62,501 nt of DNA from JBNKVT01 sp050299335 (GTDB lineage Bacteria; Pseudomonadota; Alphaproteobacteria; Rhodobacterales; Rhodobacteraceae). The stretch covers positions 1-62,501 of the forward strand of contig JBNKVT010000058.1 of NCBI GenBank assembly GCA_050299335.1, given 5' to 3'. The stretch's first letter is position 1, and each line of letters opens with the position of its first letter. Below, one piece after another: positions 15,067 through 22,703 of the stretch. The position numbers and the translations under genes are program-made. The notes beneath the pieces are model-generated. The model made no database searches. It had not been told where the DNA came from and worked only from the letters and a program-made list of their open reading frames with translations.

Positions 15067-15825
15067 TCAGCGCAGGCGGGGGGGGCGTTCGGGGTCGGTG
15101 CCGGGGGCTTTGTGGGCTGGGGGCTCGGGGGGCTGGGGGAGATCGAAGCGCAGGGCCACGTTCGCGAGCCGCGTTTCAAGGGCCGCGCCGCCCTCGGCAA
15201 ACACCACGCCAAGCCCATGTTCTGGGGCGGCGAAATTCCGCGCTTCCGCCATCAGTGCCGCCACGGCCCCCTGCCGCTCGGGCGTCACCCCCGTCAGTAC
15301 CAGGACCAGCCCGCCCTCGGTATCCTCACCCAGCCAGGCCGTCCGCACCACCCCTGCCAGCATGGCCAGCCGCTGGTCCAGCGCTTTCAGAAATGCTTGG
15401 GACGCGGATTTCGGCGCAAACAGCCGGTCCGGCATCGCCCCGGCAAGGTCGGGGCTTTCCGAGGCGGCTTCGCGCATCCAGTCGAGCACGTCGCCGGTCA
15501 GCACATAGTCCGTCTCTGCCCCTGGATTGATCGCCACGCCAATCCCCTGCCCCGCCAGCATGCCGACAATCGCCCGACCCGACAGGACCAGATGCGGCAT
15601 CGGTGCTTCGACAAAGCCCCCAAGACGCACGTCGCTGTCAAAGGCCAGCGCCAGTTTCCCGTCTTCGGTCTCCAGCACCAGGGGCGCGGCGTGGTCTGCC
15701 TGTGGCTCTGCCTCCAGCAGGAGATACAGTTCCGACGCCGCGATCAGCCCGTAATAGTCCCGCCGCGCCGCCTCGTCCTCGGGATCGGCCATCATCGCGG
15801 CGTGGGCGGCGTCCAGCGCACTCAT
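15067..15825 (-). CDS. SseB-family protein
   Basis: A 252-residue soluble protein. The N-terminal part (about 1-120: MSALDAAHAAMMADPEDEAA, FDSDVRLGGFV, GRAIVGMLAGQGIGVAINPG) fits the SseB N-terminal domain; the C-terminal half is the matching second domain. SseB-type proteins have no firm biochemical role. The start at 15825 overlaps the stop of the uracil-DNA-glycosylase-like gene by four bases, so the two are translationally coupled. The much longer frame upstream would run through that gene and is rejected. Confidence 0.75.
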   Translation of the reverse strand: MSALDAAHAAMMADPEDEAARRDYYGLIAASELYLLLEAEPQADHAAPLVLETEDGKLALAFDSDVRLGGFVEAPMPHLVLSGRAIVGMLAGQGIGVAINPGAETDYVLTGDVLDWMREAASESPDLAGAMPDRLFAPKSASQAFLKALDQRLAMLAGVVRTAWLGEDTEGGLVLVLTGVTPERQGAVAALMAEARNFAAPEHGLGVVFAEGGAALETRLANVALRFDLPQPPEPPAHKAPGTDPERPPRLR

Positions 15826-16400
15826 ACCAGCAGCGACGCCACGCGGGCCCGGATCCAGGGCACCAGTTCGGCCTCGAACCACGGGTTTTTCTTCAGCCAG
15901 CCGGTATTGCGCCAGGAAGGATGCGGCAGAACCACGGTGTCCGGCAGCCAGTCGCGCCAGTTCCGTACCGTGTCCGTCACCCCATTTGCGCCGAGGTGCC
16001 AGTGATGGGCATAGCCGCCGACCAGGACCTTCAGCTTCACCTGCCCCATCGCTTCCATTGCCCGTGTGTGCCATCTGTCCGCACAGACAGGCGGCGGCGG
16101 CAGGTCAGAGCCCTTCTTGTAGCCCGGAAAGCAGAAGGCCATCGGCAGCACCGCGAATTTCTCGCGGTCATAGAACGCTTCCCGGTCCACCCCCAGCCAG
16201 TCGCGCAACCGGTCGCCCGAGCGGTCATCGAAGGGAACGCCGCTTTCATGCACCCGCATTCCCGGTGCCTGCCCGGCGATCAGGATCGGGGCGGTGTCCG
16301 AAAGCCAGACAACCGGACGCGGCGCGTGGCGCGTTTCGGTCGCGGCGAAGCGCTCCGCGCAGAGGCGACAGGCCCGGATGTCCTCGACCAGCGCCTCCAT
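15822..16400 (-). CDS. Uracil-DNA glycosylase-like protein with probable Fe-S site
   Basis: A 192-residue member of the UDG superfamily. Landmarks: GQAPGMRVHESGVPFDDRSG (about 43-62) for the first active-site loop and LPHPSWRN (about 158-165) for the HPS loop. Four cysteines (C11, C14, C90, C106) are arranged as in the Fe-S-containing family 4/5 enzymes. The usual catalytic Asp/Asn of the first motif is not obvious, so activity on uracil is uncertain. It lies between bolA (three bases upstream) and the sseB-like gene (4-base overlap). Confidence 0.75.
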   Translation of the reverse strand: MEALVEDIRACRLCAERFAATETRHAPRPVVWLSDTAPILIAGQAPGMRVHESGVPFDDRSGDRLRDWLGVDREAFYDREKFAVLPMAFCFPGYKKGSDLPPPPVCADRWHTRAMEAMGQVKLKVLVGGYAHHWHLGANGVTDTVRNWRDWLPDTVVLPHPSWRNTGWLKKNPWFEAELVPWIRARVASLLV

Positions 16401-16403
16401 CTT

Positions 16404-16670
16404 TCAGCCATCCTCCCCGGCGACGTCGAGCCCCAGGGCGTGGATCTGTTCCTTCATCTCGTCCTTCAATGCCGCATAGACCGCCCGCTGCCGAGCCACC
16501 CGGCTGAGGCCGTTGAAGGCGGCGGCCCGGATGCGCACCTCGAAATGGGTCTCGCCACCCTCGCGCCAGCCGCCATGGCCGCGATGGGCCTCGCTGTCGT
16601 CGCGGACCTCCAGCAGGGACGGGCTGAACGCCGCCTGCAATTTCGTCCGTATCGTGTCGGCAACCGCCAT
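16404..16670 (-). CDS. BolA-family protein
   Basis: An 88-residue BolA-like protein; relatives work with monothiol glutaredoxins in iron-sulfur cluster handling and in stress response. The family core is FEVRIRAAAFNGLSRVARQR followed by VYAALKDEMKEQIHALGL. The SEAHRGHGGWREGGETHF segment holds the likely metal-ligand histidines. It is first in a minus-strand operon with the UDG-like and sseB-like genes and diverges from the J-domain gene, an arrangement I associate with Rhodobacteraceae. Confidence 0.9.
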   Translation of the reverse strand: MAVADTIRTKLQAAFSPSLLEVRDDSEAHRGHGGWREGGETHFEVRIRAAAFNGLSRVARQRAVYAALKDEMKEQIHALGLDVAGEDG

Positions 16671-16776
16671 ATCCGATCCTCAAATAAACTGTGACTTGGC
16701 CTTCGGCGCAGAAACACTAAACTGTCGCCTCCGACTCGGAAACCTCGAACTCGGGAACCCGCGAAAGGAGCCGACC

Positions 16777-17427
16777 TTGAACCGCCGATCGCCGTTTGAA
16801 TTCGACATCTCCGTGTCCGCCGACAAGAAGCGCCGGGCGAAGGCGCGCGGGCGGTCGGGGGCGGTCGAAACCTCGTCGCGGCCCTGCTCGCATCCCGAAT
16901 GCGACCAGCCCGGCAAGTACCGGGCACCGAAATCTCCCGATAATCTGGAAGAGTTCGTCTGGTTCTGTCTCGATCACGTGCGCGAGTACAATCTCAAATG
17001 GAATTTCTTCCAGAACCATTCCGAAGCGGAGATGGACAAGCAATTCGCCGCCGACAAGGTCTGGGAGCGTCCGACGCGGCCTTTCAAGAAATCCGCCGAG
17101 GGCCATCCCGAGGGCCGGGCCTGGCAGCGGTTCGGCTTTGACGATCCGATGGAGGTTCTGGGCGAGAATGCCACGCTCAACCCCGCCGCCGACCATGCCC
17201 GTCAGTCCGCCCGCCAGCGCCGTCTGCCGCCGACCGAGCGCAAGGCGCTGACCATCCTTGAGGCTGAGGACGTGGAGACCAAGGCTGAAATTCGCAAGAA
17301 ATACAAGGCACTGGTGAAAGTTCTTCATCCTGACATGAATGGCGGCAACCGCGATGACGAAGACCGTCTGGCCGAGGTCGTCTGGGCCTGGGATCAGATC
17401 AAGGGAAGCAGGTCCTTCCGGGACTGA
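16777..17427 (+). CDS. J-domain protein with N-terminal zinc-finger-like motif
   Basis: A 216-residue DnaJ-like co-chaperone. The J domain is at the C-terminus (about 150-212): TILEAEDVETKAEIRKKYKA, then the HPD loop in KVLHPDMNGGNRDDEDR. The N-terminal half has paired Cys/His residues (CSHPEC, later WFCLDH) that could hold zinc. The start is TTG at 16777, set by AAGGAG six bases upstream; no ATG fits. DnaK is the expected partner. It diverges from bolA. Confidence 0.82.
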   Translation: MNRRSPFEFDISVSADKKRRAKARGRSGAVETSSRPCSHPECDQPGKYRAPKSPDNLEEFVWFCLDHVREYNLKWNFFQNHSEAEMDKQFAADKVWERPTRPFKKSAEGHPEGRAWQRFGFDDPMEVLGENATLNPAADHARQSARQRRLPPTERKALTILEAEDVETKAEIRKKYKALVKVLHPDMNGGNRDDEDRLAEVVWAWDQIKGSRSFRD

Positions 17428-17627
17428 TCCTGGTCGCTTCTCGACCGGGAACCAATGCCGGATCAAGGCGGATCTGCTATGCCGGAAACTCGCCCAACCA
17501 ATTCGCGATTGCGATAGAAAGAGTCTGTCGGTAGACGATATCTGCCACAGCGCATTAAAACCGGATGCGAAGGGCGTCAGTACCGCAATATTTGCCCAGT
17601 TGGTTTGATAAAATAATAGGGAAAACC

Positions 17628-18272
17628 ATGAATATTGAACAACTTGACATCGAGCGCCACCAGTTGCCTGGACTGCTGAAACGCACCGAACTGGTTGGAA
17701 TTGAACTTGGTGTGGCCTCGGGCGATTATTCGGCAAAAATCTACCAGACGGGGTGCTTTTCCAGACTCTACGGCGTAGATATGTATGCCGACCACCATGA
17801 TGTCGACGAGTATTGCGCTGCTCTGCGTCTGGTCGGTCTCGACGCGAATTACTGGCTGCTGCGCATGCGCTTCGATCAGGCGCTTTCGCTCTTTGAAGAC
17901 GGCAGTTTTGACTTCGTCTATATCGACGGCTACGCCCACACCGGCGAGGATTCCGGGCGCACGTTGTTCGACTGGTTTGCCAAGGTCAAAGTCGGTGGCA
18001 TGATTGCAGGGCACGATTTCCACCCGGACTGGCCTCTGGTCCAGAAATCAGTCACGACACTGGCGCAGCTATCCGGCCTGAACCTGATGCAAACCCGGAA
18101 AACCGAAAATCCCGGTCCGCAGGACGACTTTCCGTCCTGGGCCATTCTGAAGTCCCGTCCGGTCGAGGTCAGTTATCCCGACGAACTGCGCTCGCTTTAC
18201 CAGCCGAAGCCTCCGAAAAAAGTACATTTCCTGAAGCGTGTTGAGAGGAAAATCAGGAAAGCGTTGAAATAG
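17628..18272 (+). CDS. SAM-dependent methyltransferase, Methyltransf_24-like
   Basis: A 214-residue class I methyltransferase. It shows VGIELGVASGDYSAKI (SAM-binding glycine motif I), YGVDMYADHHDVDEY, FDFVYIDGYAHTGEDSGRTL and GGMIAGHDFHPDWP, as in the small methyltransferases found in surface-polysaccharide and sugar-modification clusters. The basic C-terminus (RVERKIRKALK) is unusual. The ATG at 17628 has GGGAAAA upstream. It abuts the DUF115-like gene directly (no gap). The DNA here is visibly poorer in GC than its neighbours, which suggests acquisition. Confidence 0.75.
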   Translation: MNIEQLDIERHQLPGLLKRTELVGIELGVASGDYSAKIYQTGCFSRLYGVDMYADHHDVDEYCAALRLVGLDANYWLLRMRFDQALSLFEDGSFDFVYIDGYAHTGEDSGRTLFDWFAKVKVGGMIAGHDFHPDWPLVQKSVTTLAQLSGLNLMQTRKTENPGPQDDFPSWAILKSRPVEVSYPDELRSLYQPKPPKKVHFLKRVERKIRKALK

Positions 18273-19046
18273 GTGGGCCTGTCTGATCTCCATTTGCGTC
18301 TGTTTAGGGGGCACAGGATTATTTCCCCGCTTTCCCGCTCGGAAATCGGTTTCAACAGGCAACTGATGGACAGACAGGTCGGCAGTTCCTGCATGATCGT
18401 CGGGACAGCACCTTCAATCAACGACCTTCCTCTTGAACGGGCTTCGGGCACCGATACCTTTTTTCTCAACAAGGCATACACATTGACCGGAAGGATCAAG
18501 GCACCGAAATCCTATCTTGTCCTCAGCGACCCGCTGGCCTTTGAAGATTACGGTGCCTCAATCCCTTTCGAATCCTTTGATATCAATTTTTTCACGCCGG
18601 AAATCCCGTATTCAGCATCGAATGCCACAATCGCGAGGTTTAACGTCTATCGCAGGCCCCGTATTGATGACGGTCATGCCCAGCACCGACTGGATCGGCC
18701 CCTCTACCACGCCCATACTGTTGCCGCCTACGCAGTGCAGATTGCCGTTGCCATGGGCTATCAGCGGATAACCCTGATTGGAATTGACTTCAGTTTCGGA
18801 CAGGGCGACGGCCATTTTTATCGCGACAGTGAACGCGAAAAGACCTGGACGCGGAATATATCAGTTCCGAAGGCTCCCAGAATGCTCAAAGCCTTTTCCT
18901 ATCTCGCCGACTGGACCGCGTCCCGCCAGGTCAGATTGGAAAACGCGTCGCCGTTGCGTAGTCTGCCAAATGTCCGCAACATCGCATTTGAAGAACGGTT
19001 CCCGGTCCCGGTGTCCGACAGCCCAGGCAACAGCAAGGGGTCCTGA
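18273..19046 (+). CDS. DUF115/GT42-like protein, putative sugar transferase
   Basis: A 257-residue protein starting with GTG immediately after the methyltransferase stop. SCMIVGTAPSINDLPLE resembles the nucleotide-binding start of DUF115 and GT42 (CstI/CstII sialyltransferase-type) proteins (GNGPS in those). AHTVAAYAVQIAVAMGYQRI followed by TLIGIDFSFGQGDGHFY matches their second half. I infer a cell-surface sugar transferase or a related enzyme. Similarity is by eye and distant. It shares the low-GC character of its partner. Confidence 0.6.
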   Translation: MGLSDLHLRLFRGHRIISPLSRSEIGFNRQLMDRQVGSSCMIVGTAPSINDLPLERASGTDTFFLNKAYTLTGRIKAPKSYLVLSDPLAFEDYGASIPFESFDINFFTPEIPYSASNATIARFNVYRRPRIDDGHAQHRLDRPLYHAHTVAAYAVQIAVAMGYQRITLIGIDFSFGQGDGHFYRDSEREKTWTRNISVPKAPRMLKAFSYLADWTASRQVRLENASPLRSLPNVRNIAFEERFPVPVSDSPGNSKGS

Positions 19047-19076
19047 GCGTCACGAACGCAATACTGAAGTCCTGGT

Positions 19077-20537
19077 TCAGTCTTCGGAGTCTACATCCGA
19101 AGCCCCCGCAGCTTCCGTTCTCGTGTCCCAGAGGTCGGTTGTCAGCGGCAGCACCCAATCATCCGGCCCGAACCAATTGCGCTCCACTTCGGTCAGGTCG
19201 ACCTCGGGGTCGATATAGGTCTGGAAGGCGCGGCCGTTCAGGGACACTTCGATATGGGCATAGACCTCGACATCCTCGTAGCCGCGCTCGCGCATCAGGG
19301 CTTCGGTCTTGTGGGCGAAGGCGAGGATCAGGTCGGACTGGGTCATGATCCTGAGGGCGGACCGTCGTGACAGGAAGTCCCCCGGCTCGGCCGTCCAGGT
19401 CTCGCCGGTGGCCGGGTCGACGACGTGGAAATAGCCGTTTACCTTGCGGTCGTAAATCCGCATCCGCCAGGAGAACCGGTGCCCGTCGCCGGTCCAGGAC
19501 CCATCCGTCGGAAAGGCGTATTGGCGTACCGGCAGCCAGATCTGCACCGCGAACCAGACCGCAAGGGCAGTGAGCCCCGCCGTGCCGAGCCCCCGGACGG
19601 AAGGCAGCGGCCCGGGAGGCGCATCAGGCTCTCGGCCCAGGCGGATCAGGCGCGAGGGCCAGTCGGGGGCGAAGAAGATCAGGGTCACGGCGATGGTCAT
19701 CCAGGGAAAGATGCCGATATTGAACAATTGCGCGTTCGAGACATGGAAGAAGCAATAGATCACGAACACCGCCAGCCGCGTGCGCTTCCACAACAGCAGC
19801 GGCGCGCCCAGCACATGCAGCGCCACCGTCGCCCAGGACCCGGCCACGATCGCCCAGTCATACTGGAACAGGAAGCCGAAGAACACCGCGTCTTCCTTGC
19901 CCCTCAACCACAGGAACAGCGGCTGGCCCTGCAGCCAGTCCGGCGCGATCTTGACCAGCCCGGCGAAGACGAGGATCACCTCGGTCTGCAGGCGAAGGAC
20001 CGAAACCGGCCAGCGCGGGATGAAATCGGAGCGCCGCGCGCGGAACAGCAACGCATCGAGCGACCACATCCGGTTGGCGGGCAGGAAGCACATCAGCACC
20101 GCGTAGAGGATCACCATGTAGAAATGGTTCAGGTAATGGACCATGTCGATCAGGAAGAAATAGGTGAACACAAGGGTGAAGACGATGATGGCCAGCCTGT
20201 AGAACAGCCCCAGTGCCACCATCAGCGCCGAAAGTCCGACCAGGTTCCAGGCCCAGTAGATCAAGGGTTCCGGCAGCGGCTGGATCCAGTCCCAGCCGAA
20301 ATAGGGGAAGGTCCACAAGGGCTCGACATAGTAGCGCTCGATGCGGGCATGGGCGATGAAGCGCAGATAGTCCCAGACCATGATCAGCCCGAAGCCGATC
20401 CGCATCACCGCCAGCGACTGCGCGCTCACCGGTTCAGACAGAAAGGACCTTGCCCGCGCGATCCTGCCCGCGCCCTGTGTCCGCGGTATCGTCCCCACGC
20501 CCCGGCTCCCCGAATTGTCCCCTTCCGGACCCGCCAA
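19077..20537 (-). CDS. HTTM-domain membrane protein
   Basis: A 486-residue inner-membrane protein. The first 300 or so residues carry multiple hydrophobic helices of the horizontally transferred transmembrane (HTTM) type, related to vitamin K-dependent gamma-carboxylase: SLAVMRIGFGLIMVWDYLRF, HYLNHFYMVILYAVLMCFLP, VILVFAGLVKIAPDWL and HVSNAQLFNIGIFPWM. A soluble C-terminal region of about 150 residues follows. The catalytic Lys/His pair of true carboxylases is not clear, so the reaction is unknown. A DCC-family thiol oxidoreductase gene is divergent across the palindromic element at 20563-20666; HTTM and DCC genes often go together. Confidence 0.85.
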   Translation of the reverse strand: MAGPEGDNSGSRGVGTIPRTQGAGRIARARSFLSEPVSAQSLAVMRIGFGLIMVWDYLRFIAHARIERYYVEPLWTFPYFGWDWIQPLPEPLIYWAWNLVGLSALMVALGLFYRLAIIVFTLVFTYFFLIDMVHYLNHFYMVILYAVLMCFLPANRMWSLDALLFRARRSDFIPRWPVSVLRLQTEVILVFAGLVKIAPDWLQGQPLFLWLRGKEDAVFFGFLFQYDWAIVAGSWATVALHVLGAPLLLWKRTRLAVFVIYCFFHVSNAQLFNIGIFPWMTIAVTLIFFAPDWPSRLIRLGREPDAPPGPLPSVRGLGTAGLTALAVWFAVQIWLPVRQYAFPTDGSWTGDGHRFSWRMRIYDRKVNGYFHVVDPATGETWTAEPGDFLSRRSALRIMTQSDLILAFAHKTEALMRERGYEDVEVYAHIEVSLNGRAFQTYIDPEVDLTEVERNWFGPDDWVLPLTTDLWDTRTEAAGASDVDSED

Positions 20538-20562
20538 TCCGGCGCGCCGGTGTTTTCTTTCC

Positions 20563-20666
20563 TATAGCGTTTCGAGTTTTCGTAGAAACAACCCGCATCG
20601 TTCCTGGCGTTCGAGCGCGGCGAGAGCCAGTGAAGAAACGATTCAATGCAAACTCGAAATGCTATA
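20563..20666. repeat. MITE-like palindromic element, copy 2
   Basis: About 100 bases between two TA dinucleotides. The left end reads TATAGCGTTTCGAGTTT and the right end read inward TATAGCATTTCGAGTTT. Inner stems ATCGTT/AACGAT and CTGGC/GCCAG complete a near-full-length hairpin. It carries no gene. It fills most of the gap between the HTTM and DCC genes, where their promoters would be expected. Confidence 0.75.
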
Positions 20667-20702
20667 TGTTCCCTAGCGGAATCCGACCGCACCCGGCAAG
20701 CC

Positions 20703-21104
20703 ATGACCGACACGACCCCGACCGCGCCCGAAGGCCTCACCGTCGTCTATGACGGGGACTGCCCGTTCTGTGCCGCCTATGTCCGCATGACCCGCCTGAA
20801 ATCCGCCGCCGGTCCGGTCGAGCTGGTCAATGCTCGCACCGGCCACCCCGTTTTGGCCGAGATCGCCGCGGCCGGTCTCGATCTCGACGCGGGCATGGTG
20901 GTCAGGTATCGAGGGGTGCTGCATTACGGTGACCGGGCCATGACCGTGCTGGCGCTGCTCACGACACCCTCGGGCGCGTTCAACCGCCTGATGCGGCTGA
21001 TCTTCTCCTCGCCCCGTGTAGCACGGGTCCTCTATCCGCCGATGGTCGCGGGACGGAACCTGGTGCTGCGGTTTCTCGGCCGCGCCCGTATCAACACCGC
21101 CTGA
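20703..21104 (+). CDS. DCC-family thiol-disulfide oxidoreductase
   Basis: A 133-residue thioredoxin-like protein of the DCC (DUF393) family. The name motif is present as VVYDGDCPFCAAYVRM near the N-terminus, giving a CxxC-type redox pair. The start at 20703 gives the expected short N-terminus; the longer frame would begin in the palindromic element. The divergent HTTM gene next door suggests a joint membrane-associated redox role, which is an inference. Confidence 0.85.
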   Translation: MTDTTPTAPEGLTVVYDGDCPFCAAYVRMTRLKSAAGPVELVNARTGHPVLAEIAAAGLDLDAGMVVRYRGVLHYGDRAMTVLALLTTPSGAFNRLMRLIFSSPRVARVLYPPMVAGRNLVLRFLGRARINTA

Positions 21105-21176
21105 CCCGGTCCGGGTCCGTTGCGCCATGATCGGCCGTCAAATGGGCTGGCTGGAAACCGGCCCAAATGGCCGGGT

Positions 21177-22391
21177 TCAGTCCCGGAAGGCCCGGAGCGC
21201 CAGCACCGCGTTCAGCCCGCCAAAGGCGAAGGCGTTTGACAGAGCCACGTCGACCGTCGCCTCGCGCGCCGCGTTCGGCACCACATCCAGATCGCAGTCC
21301 GGGTCGGGCTGTTCGTAGTTGATGGTCGGGGCGATCACCCCGTCCCTGACCGCCATCACGCAGGCCAGCAGCTCCACCGCCCCGGTGCCGCCGATCAGAT
21401 GCCCGTGCATCGCCTTGGTCGACGAGATCATCAGCCGGTCGGCATGGTCCCTGAACACCTCGCGCACCGCGGCGCATTCGGTCTTGTCATTGGCCTGGGT
21501 CCCGGTGCCGTGGGCATTGATATAGCCAACCTGGTCGCGGTTCACTCCGGCCGTGTTCAGCGCCCCCCGGATTGCCCGGACCGCACCGTGGCGGTTCGGC
21601 ATGACGATATCGGAGGCGTCCGAGGTCATCGCAAAGCCGATCACCTCGGCCAGGATATCCGCCCCACGGGCACGGGCATGTTCCAGTTCCTCGAAGACGA
21701 AGACCGCCGCCCCTTCGCCCTGCACCAGCCCGTTGCGGTTGGCCGAGAAGGGCCGGCAGCCGTCCTTTGACATCACCCTGAGACCTTCCCAGGCCTTGAT
21801 GCCGCCGAAGCAGAGCATGCTTTCCGACCCGCCGGTCAGCATTACCTTCGACACGCCCGAGCGGATCAGCGTATAGGCCTGGCCCATGGCGTGGTTGGAC
21901 GAGGAACAGGCCGTGGCCACCGTGAAGGTCGGTCCCTGCAGGTTGTAGCGCATCGACAGATGCGAGGCGGCGGCGTTGTTCATCAGGCGCGGCACGATCA
22001 GCGGATGCACCCGGTTCTTGCCGTCCTGATAGACCGAGCGGTAATTCTCGTCCTGGGTCTGCAACCCGCCGCCCGCCGTGCCCATGACCACACCGGAATG
22101 CAGGGCGAGATCCTCGGTCAGCTCCAGACCGGACTGGGCGACGGCCTCCTGGGCGGCCAGCATGGCGAATTGGGTGAAGGGGTCGTAAAGGGCGATTTCC
22201 TGGCGGCTGAAATGCGCCTCGGGGTCATAGCCCTTGATCTGACCGCCGATTGTGATCCCCAGCCGGTCGCGATCCTCGAATTCCATCTCGGCGATGCCGC
22301 AGACCCCGTCGCGCATCGCCGCGAGGTTTTCGTCCGCGGTCTTGCCGATGGCCGAGATCGCCCCCTGACCGGTAATGACGACGCGTTTCAT
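21177..22391 (-). CDS. Beta-ketoacyl-ACP synthase, FabF-like
   Basis: A 404-residue condensing enzyme. The full catalytic set is there: Cys162 in VATACSSSNHAMG, His294 in NAHGTGTQANDKTE, Lys326 and His331 in SSTKAMHGHLIGG. It extends acyl-ACP by two carbons from malonyl-ACP. It lies nine bases after a dedicated acyl carrier protein gene and after lpxD, so it probably serves a specialised chain, perhaps the lipid A acyl chain, rather than bulk synthesis. That role is inferred from context. Confidence 0.9.
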   Translation of the reverse strand: MKRVVITGQGAISAIGKTADENLAAMRDGVCGIAEMEFEDRDRLGITIGGQIKGYDPEAHFSRQEIALYDPFTQFAMLAAQEAVAQSGLELTEDLALHSGVVMGTAGGGLQTQDENYRSVYQDGKNRVHPLIVPRLMNNAAASHLSMRYNLQGPTFTVATACSSSNHAMGQAYTLIRSGVSKVMLTGGSESMLCFGGIKAWEGLRVMSKDGCRPFSANRNGLVQGEGAAVFVFEELEHARARGADILAEVIGFAMTSDASDIVMPNRHGAVRAIRGALNTAGVNRDQVGYINAHGTGTQANDKTECAAVREVFRDHADRLMISSTKAMHGHLIGGTGAVELLACVMAVRDGVIAPTINYEQPDPDCDLDVVPNAAREATVDVALSNAFAFGGLNAVLALRAFRD

Positions 22392-22400
22392 CGGCGCGGC

Positions 22401-22664
22401 CTAGGCCGCCTTCTCCGCGATCAGTTTCTCGACCGCCGCGGTGACGCTGGCCACCGACGAGATGTCGATATCGCTCTCGGACGGCTCGGACGCGTTATAG
22501 GGGATGTGGATGTCGAAAGCCTCCTCGATGGCGAAGATGGTCTCGACAAGGCCGAGACTGTCGAGGCCGAGATCGTCCATGGTCGAATTCGATTTTACCT
22601 CGGAGGGCTCGATCAGCGCCTGTTCGGCAAGGATTTCGACGATCTTGTCGCTTACATCTGACAT
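22401..22664 (-). CDS. Acyl carrier protein, second type
   Basis: An 87-residue ACP with the phosphopantetheine site DDLGLDSLGLVET (Ser36). The loop after helix II (YNASEPSESDIDISS) is longer and more acidic than in housekeeping AcpP, as in special-purpose ACPs. The ATG at 22664 has GGGAG upstream; an upstream in-frame ATG has none. The gene is between lpxD (39 bases) and the ketosynthase (9 bases), all on the minus strand. Confidence 0.88.
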   Translation of the reverse strand: MSDVSDKIVEILAEQALIEPSEVKSNSTMDDLGLDSLGLVETIFAIEEAFDIHIPYNASEPSESDIDISSVASVTAAVEKLIAEKAA

Positions 22665-22703
22665 CTGCACGCTCCCGTTCCCGTTTTGCACCCGGGGGCA
22701 CAT

